Of a DNA stretch of 64,000 nucleotides, positions 32,448 to 46,163 are shown one piece after another. The stretch is taken from assembly GCA_033439265.1 (NCBI GenBank), contig JAVTVX010000010.1, forward strand, positions 8,494,001-8,558,000, given 5' to 3'. Under the pieces are notes generated by a model. It saw only the letters and a list, made by a program, of their open reading frames with translations, did not search any database and was not told the DNA's origin. Position numbers and translations under genes: made by a program. Positions within the stretch are counted from its first letter, which is position 1; every line of letters begins with the position of its first letter. This stretch comes from Dillenia suffruticosa. Taxonomy: Eukaryota > Streptophyta > Magnoliopsida > Dilleniales > Dilleniaceae.

Positions 32448-35335
32448 CATTATAAAAAAACACAGTTTTAGCGACGAAATTTAACGACGAAAACTTTTTT
32501 TGTCACTAATTTGCTACGAAATTAGCGACAAAAAATTATTCGTGGCTAAATTTCCGACGGATAGATTATTCGTGACTAAATTTGTTGCTAATTAGGGGAC
32601 GAAAAAATTTTTGTCGCTAAATCCGTAGCTAATTGGTGACGAAAAATTTTTCGTTGCAAAATTCGTCGCTAATTAGTGACGAATAATATTTTCGTGGCTA
32701 AATTTTACCTCGAATACTCTTATCCGTCTCTAAATTTAGCGACGAAAATATTTCGTCACAAATTTCATCACTAATTAGCTATAAAAATTTTTCGTCGCTA
32801 AATTTGTCGCTAATTAATCACGGTAAAAATATTTGTCACAAAATTTAGCAACAAACTCCAAAATTCATGGCTAATTTCGTTACTAATTAGCCACAAAAAA
32901 ATATTTGTGACAAAATTCGTCACTAATTAGCCACAAATAAAATATTCGTGGCTAAATTCGTAACTAATTTATTATCGGAATATCAAAATTCATGAATAAT
33001 TTCTGAACAAAATTTCTTTTATACTCTATTATGAAATATTTTTAACCGTATTTCTTTTTTTAACATATTCTAAATAACGAAATTGAATTAAATACATATT
33101 AAATATTACAATTCTCATCAATTTGATAATTTTAACAATAATAATTCAACCAATTTATAACAAATAATTTTCAATTAGTCGCAGCTGTCGATTTCACCAT
33201 TCGTGTTTTTATCTTCTACATCCATTCGATTCTCTTATATAGTTCAATTGTTTATGAAAGTTCAGTTGATCATATTCATTCGTTATTGTCATTGATAAGA
33301 AACACAATATATAATACATTCACTTCCGACGATCTATCTCGTTTGGCAAATAGATCAAACAGTATTTTTCGGAGGATGGCGACAGTGAGACGGATAACAA
33401 CTGATAAACGGTAATCCATTTATTTTATTTTATTATTCTTTTATTTTATTAATTTATATTAACTAATCATATTTAATATTTTACAATATCTTAAATAAGC
33501 ATTTAATTTTATTATTTTATATTTTCATTTTTTAAAAACTAAAATTATTATTTTTTTAATATTTTATTATTTAGCGACGGATTTAGCGACGAATTAAAGA
33601 ATCCGTTGCTGATTTAGCGACGGATCTAAACATTCGTCGCTGATTTAGCGACGGATTCAATGATCCGTTGCTAAACTTAATTTTTTTAAAATTAACATTT
33701 AATATTTTATATTCTTTTGTTATTTTATTAATTTATATTAAATAATCATATTTATTATTTTATAATATTTTAAATTATGGATTTATTTTTTTAATATTTT
33801 TAATTTTTAAATATTAATATTTTTTAATTTTTTAAATATTTTACTATTTAGCGACGAATTAGAATTCATCGCTAAATTTAGCAACAAATTCCGAAATCCG
33901 TCGCTAAATTTAGTGACAGATACTGAAATTCGTTGCTAAGTTAAAAACAGATCTAAACATACGTCGCAGATTTAGCGACGGATTCAACGATTCGTCGCTA
34001 AACTTAATTTTTTTAAAATTGACATTTAATATTTTATTTTCTTTTGTTATTTTATTAATTTATATTAAATAATCGTATTTATTATTTTTTAATTTTTTAA
34101 ATTATCATTTTATTTTTAAATTTTTTTTTATTTTTAAATAATAATATTTTTTATTTTTTAAGTATTTTATTATTTAGCGACGGATTTTAAAATTAGTCGC
34201 TACACTTAATTTTTTAAATTTAACATTTAATATTTTATTTTATTTTGTTATTTTGTTATTTTATTAATTTATATTAAATAATCATATTTATTATTTTTTA
34301 ATATTATAAATTAGCATTTTATTTTTTTTCTTTTTTCTTTTTATTTTTTACAGAATAATATTTTTTTATTTTTTAAATAGTTTCTTATTTTATTTTTTAA
34401 ATCTTTTTAAAGAATAATATTTTTTATTTTTTAATTAATTTATTATAGTTTATTTTAATTAGCATTTTATTATTTGATATAAACTTTTATTTCTTTAATT
34501 AATATTTAGAATTAGATAATAAGTAAAAATAAAATAGAAATATGAATAAAGGTAAGATGTGGTCTGGAGGTTGGGTACTCTAACATTTCACTCTTGTGTA
34601 GGTGTTCGAACCGGGCTATAGGCATTTTGAGGGTTTTTTCAGGGATTTTTTGCAAGGCAGCTGGGGCGAGGCTGGGGCAAAGCCCAAGCAAGGGCGAGTA
34701 GGAGGCGTGCTGGAGCGAGTAGGGGGCTGGGGCGAGCAGGAGGCGTGCTGGAGCAGGCAGGGGCGAGCAGGCTGTAGGGGATGGGGCTGGGGCGAGCAGG
34801 CGTGTGCAGGGCGTATCATTGGGTGCAAGTTAGCGACGGATCAAACATTCGTCACTAATTAAATAAAATTAAAATATTAATATAATAATTAAATAAAATG
34901 TATAAAATAAATAAAAAATATAATTGTATATAATATAATTTAGCAACGGATTCATGGATCCGTCGCTAATTAAATAAAATATAATATTAATATAATAATT
35001 AAATAAATATATATATAATAAATAAAAAAATTATTATATATCTTATAATTTAGCGACGGATTTCTCGGATCCGTCGCTAAATTTAACGACAAATTTTGAA
35101 TTTCTGTAGCTAAAATTAGCGACGGATTTTTGTATCCGTCGTTAAATTTAGCGATGAAAATTTTTCGTCGCTAAATTTATCGCTATTTTAGCGACAGATT
35201 TCTGTTTTTCGTCGCTAAATTTTTACGACGCGTCATTAGTGACGAAAAATTTTTCGTCGCTAAATCCGTCGCTAATGTTTTTAGTGACGAATTTTTTTAA
35301 AATTTTTGTCGTTAAAATCGTGATTTTTTGTAGTG
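32448..35335. mobile_element. Non-autonomous CACTA (En/Spm) element with TAT target duplication
   Basis: The right terminus ends AAAATCGTGATTTTTTGTAGTG, the complement of a CACTACAAAAAA terminus. The left end is CATTATAAAAAAACAC, i.e. CACTAC with two C-to-T changes. The 3-bp repeats TAT at 32445-32447 and 35336-35338 match the family's target size. Both subterminal regions (about 32460-32995 and 34825-35330) are packed with short inverted motifs TAGCGACGAA / TTCGTCGCTAA. The interior (33440-34330) holds three to four diverged units of about 280-330 bp, each combining an AT-rich stretch (ATTAATTTATATTAAATAATC) with GCGACGGAT motifs. A GC-rich block lies at 34665-34815. No transposase is encoded, so it would depend on a partner in trans. 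Confidence 0.9.
34600..34830. repeat. GC-rich GGGGCGAG/AGGAGGCGTGC minisatellite inside the CACTA element
   Basis: Irregular tandem repetition of GCTGGGGCGAG, CAGGGGCGAGCAGG and AGGAGGCGTGCTGGAGC. Open frames across it are a by-product of composition; no protein family is recognisable. The larger CACTA complex at 46.1-46.5 kb also has a GC-rich block beside its arrays. Confidence 0.7.
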
Positions 35336-35338
35336 TAT

Positions 35339-38006
35339 TAAAAGATGATCAAAAAATAAATTGATATAGGATTAACGTAACATTGATGCTGCGTCGTGAA
35401 TCAGCTTTTTTAATAAAAAAATAATTTAGAAATGACATAATTTAGAAAATTATGGCAAGCATGGTAATGGTTATTTTCATTTAATGAGAAAGTGGAATAT
35501 TTGAGAATCGGAGGGTCGATGAGGTCATGATTGGTGAGTGGAGACCAAACCCAGTTGCCATTGTCCAGAGTAGCTGCTGGGTGGGGGGCGCATCATTTGG
35601 GGCAAAACCTTGCATAGTCTGCGATGAAACGTGCCCTATTTCTGAGGGGGGGCCACCTCTCTCTCCATTTGGCATTTCTTGTCATGATTATGCCTCGGAA
35701 AAATTTTGTTTCTTCTTGCTTGCCTTCGCAGACTTACATAGATCACACAATTTTCTACCCATCACTTGATGTCTGTCTTGGACTGCATCCCCCCCGCCAC
35801 CCCCAACACACACTCTCTCTCTCTCTCAAATTTCAAACTTTAAACTTTCAAATTACTAATACATGACCAAGCCTTGTCCTGTGAAATGCTTTGCAGTGCA
35901 GTAAAAGTCGTTGCTTGTTTTGAATTTTTTTTTTTCTTTTTTAGTTTTTGCTTCTTTCTGTCAGGTGACATTAATTGTTCTCGGTATTTACTCTTTACCC
36001 CTCCAAAACTGGTGTAGGTGTTCGGTTTTTGGGGAGTTTGAATGGAAATAAATTCAAGTCTGATTTTGAAGGCAAGCTGCAATCTGTCCTTACACTTCAC
36101 AGAGGAGTAAGGAGGCTCTTAATGGCAACAAAGGACAGGGAGCTATGGAGAAAAAACAGCCACCCTACCTTAATTTATACCACCAATATCATAAATTAAA
36201 ATTCTTTGATTAATGTCATTCCTTTTTCTTTATTCCATAACATTGCCTTTAATTCCAGATGTCTGCAAAATTGATTTACTTCTAATTCACGGCCAATCTT
36301 CATAAAAATCTTAACTTTCATTTATTCCGTTTTATTTTATTTATTATATTTTTAATTAAAATAAATTTTCTAATTAAAATAATTTTTTAATAAATAAAAA
36401 ATTTTACAAGGAAATTTTTTTATAAAAATGATTGAAACAATTAATAAAATAATAATATTTATATTAAAATTTTAATCAATCTCAAGTAATATAAGCATCA
36501 ACTTTGCCAAATGAGCTTCAAGATTCTCGAACTAAAAACAATTACTGTACATTCAATATCATTGTATCCTTATAAAAAATTATAAACTTAAATCGATTTA
36601 TTGTTAATATATTTTTAAATTATTTTGTGATTTAGTGAGTCTAACTAATCAAATATCTTTAAGCGAAAATAATAATAAAGTGACGATAAATATAGATTAT
36701 TTATATTTTTAAGATTTTAAGTAAAACTTTGCTCAAAAATTTTAAGATTTAATACTAAAAATTAATTAATTAAAAAAAGTATAGTAAAATAAAACATGAA
36801 ATTTTCAGGACAGGAATTACGTGCATGATACACGGTTGATAAGGAGGGGGAGAGTCTGGGCTCCACTGTTACCCTAGAGCAGAAGAGATCAACTAAGCTG
36901 ACCGACCAGAATCTGATTTTTCGAGTACCTCCACGAGACTAACCCTAACCCCAACTTTCTTCGTAGGAAATCACGTCACCGTTTAGTAAGCTGATCTCTC
37001 TGAAACTGTGAACGTGAAAGATCTTTTTGCGTGATCGGAATCGGCAAATGCAATGCAACTTTCGAAGCGCTCTTCTTTTCCCGCAACATGTGAAGACAAA
37101 TTGAATCTCCCATACGTTTACATCAGACGATGGGATTGAAATTGAGATATCATAAACCCCTTCTCATGACTTCCCCCCCCCCCACCCTTTTCTTTTTCGC
37201 TTTTTCCAAAAAATGCTTTTTCTGTTTTATGGAAATATTTTCGAGAAATAACCAAATCAACAATTTGGAAATGCCCGAACCGAATGCAGTGGGTCCATCT
37301 CAAACTTAAAAAAATAAAAAAAAAAATGCCATCCCATCAAGTGATTATTGAATTGTTACTTAATAACTATTATTTTTTTAAAAATAAAATATTAAAATAA
37401 CAATTTAACAAACCACAGACCCATGAATATTCGTATCCACAAGATGATAACACTGCCGTCAAACACATTTGAACACCAAATAGAAAGCAGAAACCTAATC
37501 TTAAATAAACTAAAAGAAAAGGGCCTTTGCATCAACCGAGCATGGGAAACTAAAATTATAATTTTATAATAAAATATCTAATTTAAGTGATCATTACTAT
37601 CCTTTTAAACGAATGTATTTTGACAAATTATTTTATTTAATTAAAAGTGGATTATAGAGGGTTAGTCCTTTCTTGTGGCTCTAGTATCTTGGATTAGGGC
37701 GGCAATTAAAAAGAAGTAATCCGGTGAAACAAGCAATGCAACATTCACAAGATTCCAGACAAGCTTTACTTTACAAGCAAAGCAAACAAAGAGATTGTCT
37801 TTGTCAACTCCCCAAAAACAGCACCACATCCCATATCATTCTTCTAATTTCCTCTCTTTACAAAAAAAAAAAAAAAAAAAAAAACAACAACATATAAAAT
37901 CACGAAATCTGATATCGGATTCTGACACAATAAGTCACCATTAAAAATTATAACGAAAAACATTAATTGGGTTTCCCCGGTAAAATCTGAAAGTAAGATT
38001 TGAATT
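35339..38006. other. Intergenic DNA downstream of the MAKR gene
   Basis: No gene recognised. (CT)n near 35812-35827, AT-rich 36290-36800, an ACTAACCCTAACCCC telo-box-like motif near 36935, a C run near 37164-37180 and a poly(A) run at 37861-37883. Confidence 0.4.
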
Positions 38007-39112
38007 TCAGCTCGGATTCACTCTGGAAGCCGTTGAAGGTTCGCTCGTACACCGTGAAAGAATTGAAGATTCCAAGTCTGTAAACAGAAATTTTAAAACG
38101 CTGAGAACGAATTTCTAGCAACAATAACAACTTTCAGTTAAACATTTGACTTCGAACACTCACCTCTTGAAGAGTTAAACGATTGCTTGCAGTGAAGAAT
38201 AGCTCCTTGAATTCCATCATGCTCTTCCTGACCTCTGCCCAGGAAATTCACCGCCGGCATCACTCCCGCCATCGAAGACGCCGATCGGCTTTTCCCCAAG
38301 TGTCTGCAAACCACTCGAAGTCCCGTCGGAAAGTTCGCCGATCTGTCCTCCGCATTTATCCTCGTCGTCCTTGTCGGCTTGTTCGGAGAACTCGTCGGAT
38401 ACGACGAAGTTTGATCAGAAAATCTCACCTTTTCGCTGTACCTCTTCGAGATCATGACGTAAAGAGGCTTGATAAGCTTCAGATACTTGTGAACAACATC
38501 TTTGGTGTCCGTAAACCGCTTCGATTCGTCTTCTGCAGCTTGAAATTGTCTTTTACTACCGTCTCTTGTGAACATTGATGACGTCACCGGAGCTTCTTCG
38601 AGCTTGAATTTGATGAACTTGCTTCGGTGCGTGGATTTCTGGTGATTGGGAGTTGAGGAAACAGAAGAACTAACGGAAGAAGAAGAATCAGATCTGGATT
38701 TTGATCTTTTCAAGCCAAGCATGAAAACCCCAAGTTTGGGCGGAGATCGTAGGAGAGAGATTGGAGATTGAGGCTTCAAATTAGGCTCGAGGGGAAGAAC
38801 ACGGGATTTAAAGAAGAAATCCTTGGAGGAAGAAGAATACAAAGAAGAGAGAGTAGCTTCCGGGATTTTGACATCATTCTTCGTTGCCATTTCGGAATCT
38901 CGCATTTCATTTTTAAGGTTTTTAAAATTGGTTTCGCCAGCACTGTCGTGCTTTCCTTTGTCGCGACACTTGCAGTCGTAATCAGGTAAGGCGAACTCCA
39001 AATCGAAGAAAGATCCTTCGTCGTCGCTTATGTCCTCCTCCGCTCCTCCTTCGTACACCGCTGTTTCTCCGGCGCCGTTTTGCCAGAGTTTTAGTAAAGT
39101 AAAACTATCCAT
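38007..39112 (-). CDS. Membrane-associated kinase regulator (MAKR/BKI1-related), two exons
   Basis: Exon 1 runs 39112-38164 and exon 2 38077-38007, separated by an 86-bp intron with donor AGAG|GTGAGT and acceptor TTTACAG|AC. Phase fits (one base plus two), giving 339 residues. Reading through the donor instead adds only GECSKSNV and a stop, which loses the family C-terminus. Landmarks: N-terminal SFTLLKLW and FFDLEFALPD (35-44), an S-rich centre with basic patches (LKRSKSR, HRSKFIKFKLEE) suited to plasma-membrane binding, HKYLKLIKPLYV (208-219), RVVCRHLGKSRSAS (266-279) and the conserved C-terminal HDGIQGAILHCKQSFNSSR. In BKI1/MAKR proteins the C-terminal peptide contacts receptor-kinase domains such as BRI1 or TMKs. 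The exact MAKR number is not resolved. Confidence 0.85.
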
Positions 39113-39130
39113 GCTCGGTAAAGCCAGAGC

Positions 39131-39406
39131 TACAGAGAGAGAGAGAGAGACAGAGAAGGAGAGCGAGCTTCTGTTTTTTTTTTTTTATTATTGCGACTTG
39201 TGAGGGTTTTGCGTTTGGCTGGTTCACACCTTGCACGGAGATATCTTGCACTTGGTCAAGGGCTTTAAAAAGAAGACGGTGGAAAAATAAGGGAGGAGAG
39301 GGAGAGAGGGAGAGAGGGAGAGAGAGAGATAAGAACAGAGTGTTGCAGAAGTACTGATGCTTGTTCTAGGTAGCAGAGTTTAAAAGGGCTTTTTGAAAGT
39401 GCAGAG

Positions 39407-39437
<31 letters not shown>

Positions 39438-39445
39438 GGAGAGGG
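39131..39445. repeat. GA tracts upstream of the MAKR gene
   Basis: Runs of GAGAGA occur at about 39134-39150, 39296-39330 and 39406-39445, i.e. CT-rich on the coding strand within 335 bp of the MAKR ATG. They probably form a CT-rich leader or GAGA-type (BPC-binding) promoter elements. Confidence 0.7.
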
Positions 39446-41631
<2,186 letters not shown>

Positions 41632-41989
41632 AGACACACAAGTGAGTGTGTGTACTTTACATAACGTGGACCTCTGAAACGAAAACAACACTTCTATCAT
41701 TCGGTTCCCCAACTGCAACGAAAAGCCCTCTGAAGTCACCAAATCATGTTCTACAACTAGCAATGGGAATAGTATGGTGGGTGGTACTCTGTTCAGAAAT
41801 GCCAAAGCCAAAATCCCAAATGGGGGGACACCAGGTGCGATCACAGAATCTCCATCACTGCAAAAACCCCAAATGAAAAATGATGTGCCCAACAAAATTT
41901 GCTAACTTCATTGGCTTTAATCATTACGAGAAACCTTGGTTCATATGATGGTCACGTAATTCCAAAGATATACAATGTCTAGAAGATCC

Positions 41990-41991
41990 AT

Positions 41992-42031
<40 letters not shown>
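41990..42031. repeat. (TTTA)n microsatellite
   Basis: Perfect TTTA repeat of about 37 bp, bordered by CCATTTA and TAAATGG so that the ends can pair. Confidence 0.95.
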
Positions 42032-42032
<1 letters not shown>

Positions 42033-43049
42033 ATAAATGGTTCTGATGACTCACAACACATTACCATCATGCGCCTAATAAGGTTCAAATTAGAAATTAA
42101 CAATGCATGCAAAATCCAACGAGCCATGATTCATCTGTTAGTCCCAAAAAGATTCCCTGATATGTTAATCAATCAAGCAAGCAAGCAAGCAAGCATTCGT
42201 GCATTAAAATTTATAAAATTTTGTTCATGTTCACTTTTTGCCTTTTTTGTTGATAGCCCATCTTCTCTGTCCGCCAAAGACAGATTTTTCATGCCCTCCC
42301 CATTGTCTGTTCTTCCAATACTTTATTAGCTCTGTCACACATTTATTTCGCTTTCTTTTAGATTCAGCATTATTTTAATTAGGTTAAAATTTTGTTCATG
42401 AAGTTATTAAATAATTTGATGATATTTTATATTATTTTTTGAGACATCCCAAATGTTTAAAAAAAAAAAAAAACTACACACCCATACACATGCATATATG
42501 TGCACATACAAGCATAGCAGTATTAAATAGTTTTCTTCTATGAAGTAAATTTAAATTATTGTGGTTACTATTTATTTAATAATTGTAGGTAGGATAGTTA
42601 TCTTCATTATATAATTTTTAGATTTATAGATATCTTAATAAAAAAATAAAATAAATTCAGTAAAATAATGCGTTGTTTCATTAACTCGGCATACGTGGGT
42701 TGGTGATGAATAGGATTTTGTCTTGAAGAGGACCAATTATGGTGTAAATCAAGTTTACCGTCTTAAATATCGGATGGTATAGAGGGATTATCATGATTAT
42801 ATAATAAGATTCTGCGCCCCAAATCATGGTTCTAACTCAAAACTAGGGAATTTCTTGTCTCAACTTTCGCTTTAAAGGGGGAAAATGGGCAACCCCACAT
42901 ATTTCTTTTCACTTATTTTACAACCTTTTTATTTTTTTCCTTGCTGTCATCTCAGGTGTGGATTTGGGTATGGTTGTCCCCATTAAAATTCCCATGTGTA
43001 ATCTTAGCCTTCGTTTACTTGTACTTTCCTGCTTGGGTTTGGAACGCCC

Positions 43050-43084
<35 letters not shown>

Positions 43085-43778
43085 CCGGTGTAAGCAGTTT
43101 TTTTAACATAATTATTTTTATTTTTAAATTTTAAATCTAATAATTAATATTTTACTTCACTAAATTCACTGTACATTGATTTTTGGGTGTGGTTGGCTGG
43201 TCGGTCAAAATGATTCTTTACGGATTGCCGTGAGGGGATGTGGGGACGATATGTTTCATTGTAGGCTACAATACAAAACAAACAACAAGCTGATTAAATC
43301 AAGTAGCGGGTAAGCATAATTATTGAGAGAGTGGGTAATTGCCGACTCTTCATTGGAGGATTGCAATCCAAACTTCAATAAAAGCATTAGTCGAAGAGAT
43401 TGAGATTTGGCATCTTAAGTTTGGTCTACAAACACCATAACCCCACTCTAACCCACAACGTTCGACATTGGACTAACCCACTTCGCTGTGATTACGCAAT
43501 TTATCTACCGATTATCTTAAACTACGAAATTTGAAATATTTTGAGGTCATGATGGAAAGGGCATAGGTCATCTTAACGGGGCCTGCATTTTTTATTCTTC
43601 TTCTTCTCCCCTTTTTTTCTTAATTACAAGATATGTTTATAAATTTAGTAAAGAATAAGAAATAAATAGATATAGAAAGTCCCACAGGCGAAATGGGAAG
43701 CTCTATTAGTGAAAATCGAAGCTAAAACTACTTGATTTCAACTCAAAAGCGAATGCCATTGCAATCTCCGTGTCTCAC
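42032..43778. other. Intergenic DNA
   Basis: No gene recognised. A (CAAG)n run is near 42175-42193, poly(A) at 42459-42473 and a (CT)n tract at 43052-43081. Confidence 0.4.
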
Positions 43779-43792
43779 GAGGCTCACATTGT

Positions 43793-43885
43793 CTTTTTCT
43801 TTTTTTTTTTTAATAAAAATTTGAATATGAAATTACAAGATCGGGGGAAGGGGTTTGTACTGTTAGACTATCTCTTTAGAGACAT
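43793..43885 (-). mobile_element. Short tRNA-like A-tailed retroposon (about 90 bp family), copy 3
   Basis: Minus-strand insert of 93 bp. Read on its own strand it has AACAGTACAAACCCCTTCCC, then TTTCATATTCAAATTTTTAT (B-box region) and a poly(A) tail (T run 43798-43812 on plus). It lies between GAGGCTCACATTGT (43779-43792) and GAGGCCTACATTGT (43886-43899), which differ at two adjacent bases. The sequence aligns with the copy at 27672. Confidence 0.75.
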
Positions 43886-44171
43886 GAGGCCTACATTGTT
43901 AGTTATTTTCTTTTTTTATTTTTCTCCTTTATTAATAACATAGGTGCATAAAAGCTAGCTAAGCCAGCGGGCTGATCGTCCATATACAATTTAAAGATAT
44001 ACTGCTTTTAGGAGATTTAAATTCTAGAAACATCAAAATCTCTACTCACATTCATTAGTTTATTAATCAAGAAAAAATGGAGACAAAATTTTCTGCGTGA
44101 TATGCTTCTTGGTAGCATTTTTCGTCGAAACATTTTTAAATAAAGATATACTGCGTGATATTCTAGAAACA

Positions 44172-44625
44172 TTTTTCGTCGCTGAAATCAGCGACCAAAC
44201 CCTAAGTTCGTCGCTGATTCAGCGACGAAAAATGATTCGTCGCTGAATTTAGCGACCAAAACATTGTTCGTCGCAGATTTCAGCGACAAATTAATATTCG
44301 TCGCTGAAATCAGCGATTAAAACCAAAGTTCGTCGATGATATTAGGGATGAAAAACTGTTCGTCGCTCATTTCAGCGACGAAAACACTGTTCGTCGCAGA
44401 TTATAGCGACGAAACAAAGTTCGTCGCTAAAGTCAGCGACCAAAACAAAAGTTCATTGCTGATTTCAGCGACCATAAAACCTTTTGTCGCTGACGTCTGC
44501 GACGAAAACAATATTCATCGCTGATTTCTGCGACAAAACTCTAAGTTCGTCGCTGATTTCTGCGACGAAGAATCGTTTCGTCGCAAATTTAAGCGACCAA
44601 AAAGTATTTCGTCGTAGATTTACAT
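44172..44625. repeat. CACTA subterminal array 1, about 31-bp units
   Basis: About 15 units with a period of roughly 30-32 bp. Each has an inverted pair GTCGCTGA ... TCAGCGAC, followed by a variable A-rich spacer ending in GTT or ATT. Such arrays are binding sites for the small transposase protein in CACTA elements (TNPA in En/Spm). Confidence 0.85.
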
Positions 44626-44954
44626 AATGTTGACTCATCGGGTTTTTTGCATTTTATATGTGCAATTTTATTGTGTTCCACCTTACCAGTGATATCAATT
44701 CCATAATGTCGACATGGTACCTTTGCAAAATTCATTGGGATGTAATGTCATTTTTCTGAACTATTGCACCTGTTAGTGTATACACATCGAGCAATCTTCC
44801 TAATTATGTCAATTCTGCTTTCTGAAAAATCATCCAACTCTTTAATTTTGTCAAATTTGTCTTGGTGCTAAGTGCATCACGATTCAAGTATCCTAATTTT
44901 ACTTACTACTATTTCTCTTAAGCTATTTACACTATATGACTTTGATTGATGCAG

Positions 44955-45147
44955 CAAGGGAAAAAATGGGCATATACCATATAGAGACTCTAAATTGACA
45001 CGCATTCTACAAAGCGGACTTGAAGGAAATTCTAGAACGGCCTTCATTTGCACAATGAGGCCAGCCCGCACTCATGTTGAGCAATCGAAATACACTCTCT
45101 TCTTTGCAAGTTGTGCTAAAAAGGTGTATACCGGTGCGGCCAATCAG
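44955..45147 (+). pseudogene. Captured kinesin motor exon (KIN-7/NACK-like) inside the CACTA complex
   Basis: One open exon of 193 bp follows an acceptor GATTGATGCAG. Its translation contains [15 protein letters not shown], a kinesin-motor hallmark, then [20 protein letters not shown] and FFASCAKKV, which are the last strand/helix segments of a plant KIN-7 motor. TAA follows at 45148-45150 with no splice donor. The rest of the motor, including the ATP-binding P-loop, is absent. Several normally invariant positions are altered (LEGN for LGGN, MRPAR for MSPAR), so it is not functional. It lies between the two subterminal arrays, implying capture of host DNA by the transposon. Confidence 0.85.
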
Positions 45148-45427
45148 TAATTTTACAAAAACGAGTAACACAATTACACAAATTTTGAGAAATACAAAAC
45201 TATTTTTAATAGCAATTCGTTTCAAATAATTAAATATATTTTGGTGCACCCTTATTGTTTTATTTAATTAAAAATATATAATAACTAAAAGAAAATAAAA
45301 TATGAGTATGGTCGAATGGTATATGAAATCAATATCATACTTGAATGGACTAAAAGAATTTGTGAGCAAATAAAATTAAAAGTCAAAATATATATATATA
45401 ATATTTGTTACAAAATGGACTATATAG

Positions 45428-45985
45428 CTGAAATCAGCGCGAATCAGAGTTTCATCACTGAATTAGCGACGAATCAGCGTTTCGTCGCTGAAATCAGCAA
45501 CAAATATGCTTTTGGTCGCTGAACTCAGCGACGAATTCCCTTTTCGTCGCTGAAATTAGCGACGAAACAGATTTTCATCGCTGAAATTAGCGACGAAACA
45601 GATTTTCGTCGCTGATATTAGCGACGAAATCAAGATTCGTCGCTGTTCAGCGACGACTAGGGAATTCGTCGCTGGTTGCAGCGACGAAAATCAGATTCGT
45701 CATTGATTTTCGTGACGAATACGGCATTCGTCGCTGATTTCAGCGACGAATCACGGATTGGTCGCTGATTGCAGCGACGAATAGGGAATTCGTCGCTGGT
45801 TTCAGCGACGAAAACCGGATTCATTGCTGATTTCCGCGACGAATTCCGGTTTCGTCGCTGATTTCAGCGACGAATGGAAGTTTGTCGCTGATTTTGTTGA
45901 TAGTTTGCGACAAAATTTTTATTTGTCGTTGATTTCAGCAACAAATATTAATTTTGTCGCTAATTTCGTCACAAATTTTTTTAAT
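45428..45985. repeat. CACTA subterminal array 2, about 31-bp units
   Basis: About 17 units of the same design as array 1 (GTCGCTGA ... CAGCGACGAA), more regular in the middle (45480-45890) and decaying to GTCGCTAATTTCGTCAC at the right edge. It is separated from array 1 by about 800 bp containing the kinesin exon. Confidence 0.85.
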
Positions 45986-46075
45986 CACCCCTTCCAGCAC
46001 ATGTTTCCTCTCCCTCTCTTCCCCACTTTGCCATCCCTCTCTTCCCCGGGGTGTGTCTCCATTCACAGGTTCAAG

Positions 46076-46078
<3 letters not shown>

Positions 46079-46134
<56 letters not shown>
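46079..46134. repeat. (CT)28 microsatellite
   Basis: Uninterrupted CT for 56 bp between subterminal array 2 and the GC-rich hairpin block. Confidence 0.98.
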
Positions 46135-46136
<2 letters not shown>

Positions 46137-46163
46137 ATCGGACAGTTGACGCCGGAACTTCAT

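Noticed and set aside
34600..34862. Gly/Ala/Trp-rich open frames inside the small CACTA element
   Set aside because: Produced by a GC-rich minisatellite; no start context, no homology recognised.
44955..45147. Functional kinesin gene
   Set aside because: One exon only, no P-loop, stop codon directly after the exon instead of a donor, altered motor residues.
44172..45985. CRISPR-like appearance (regular about 31-bp period with variable spacers)
   Set aside because: Units are imperfect, internally inverted, and belong to a plant CACTA transposon; no cas genes, and the context is a eukaryotic nuclear genome.
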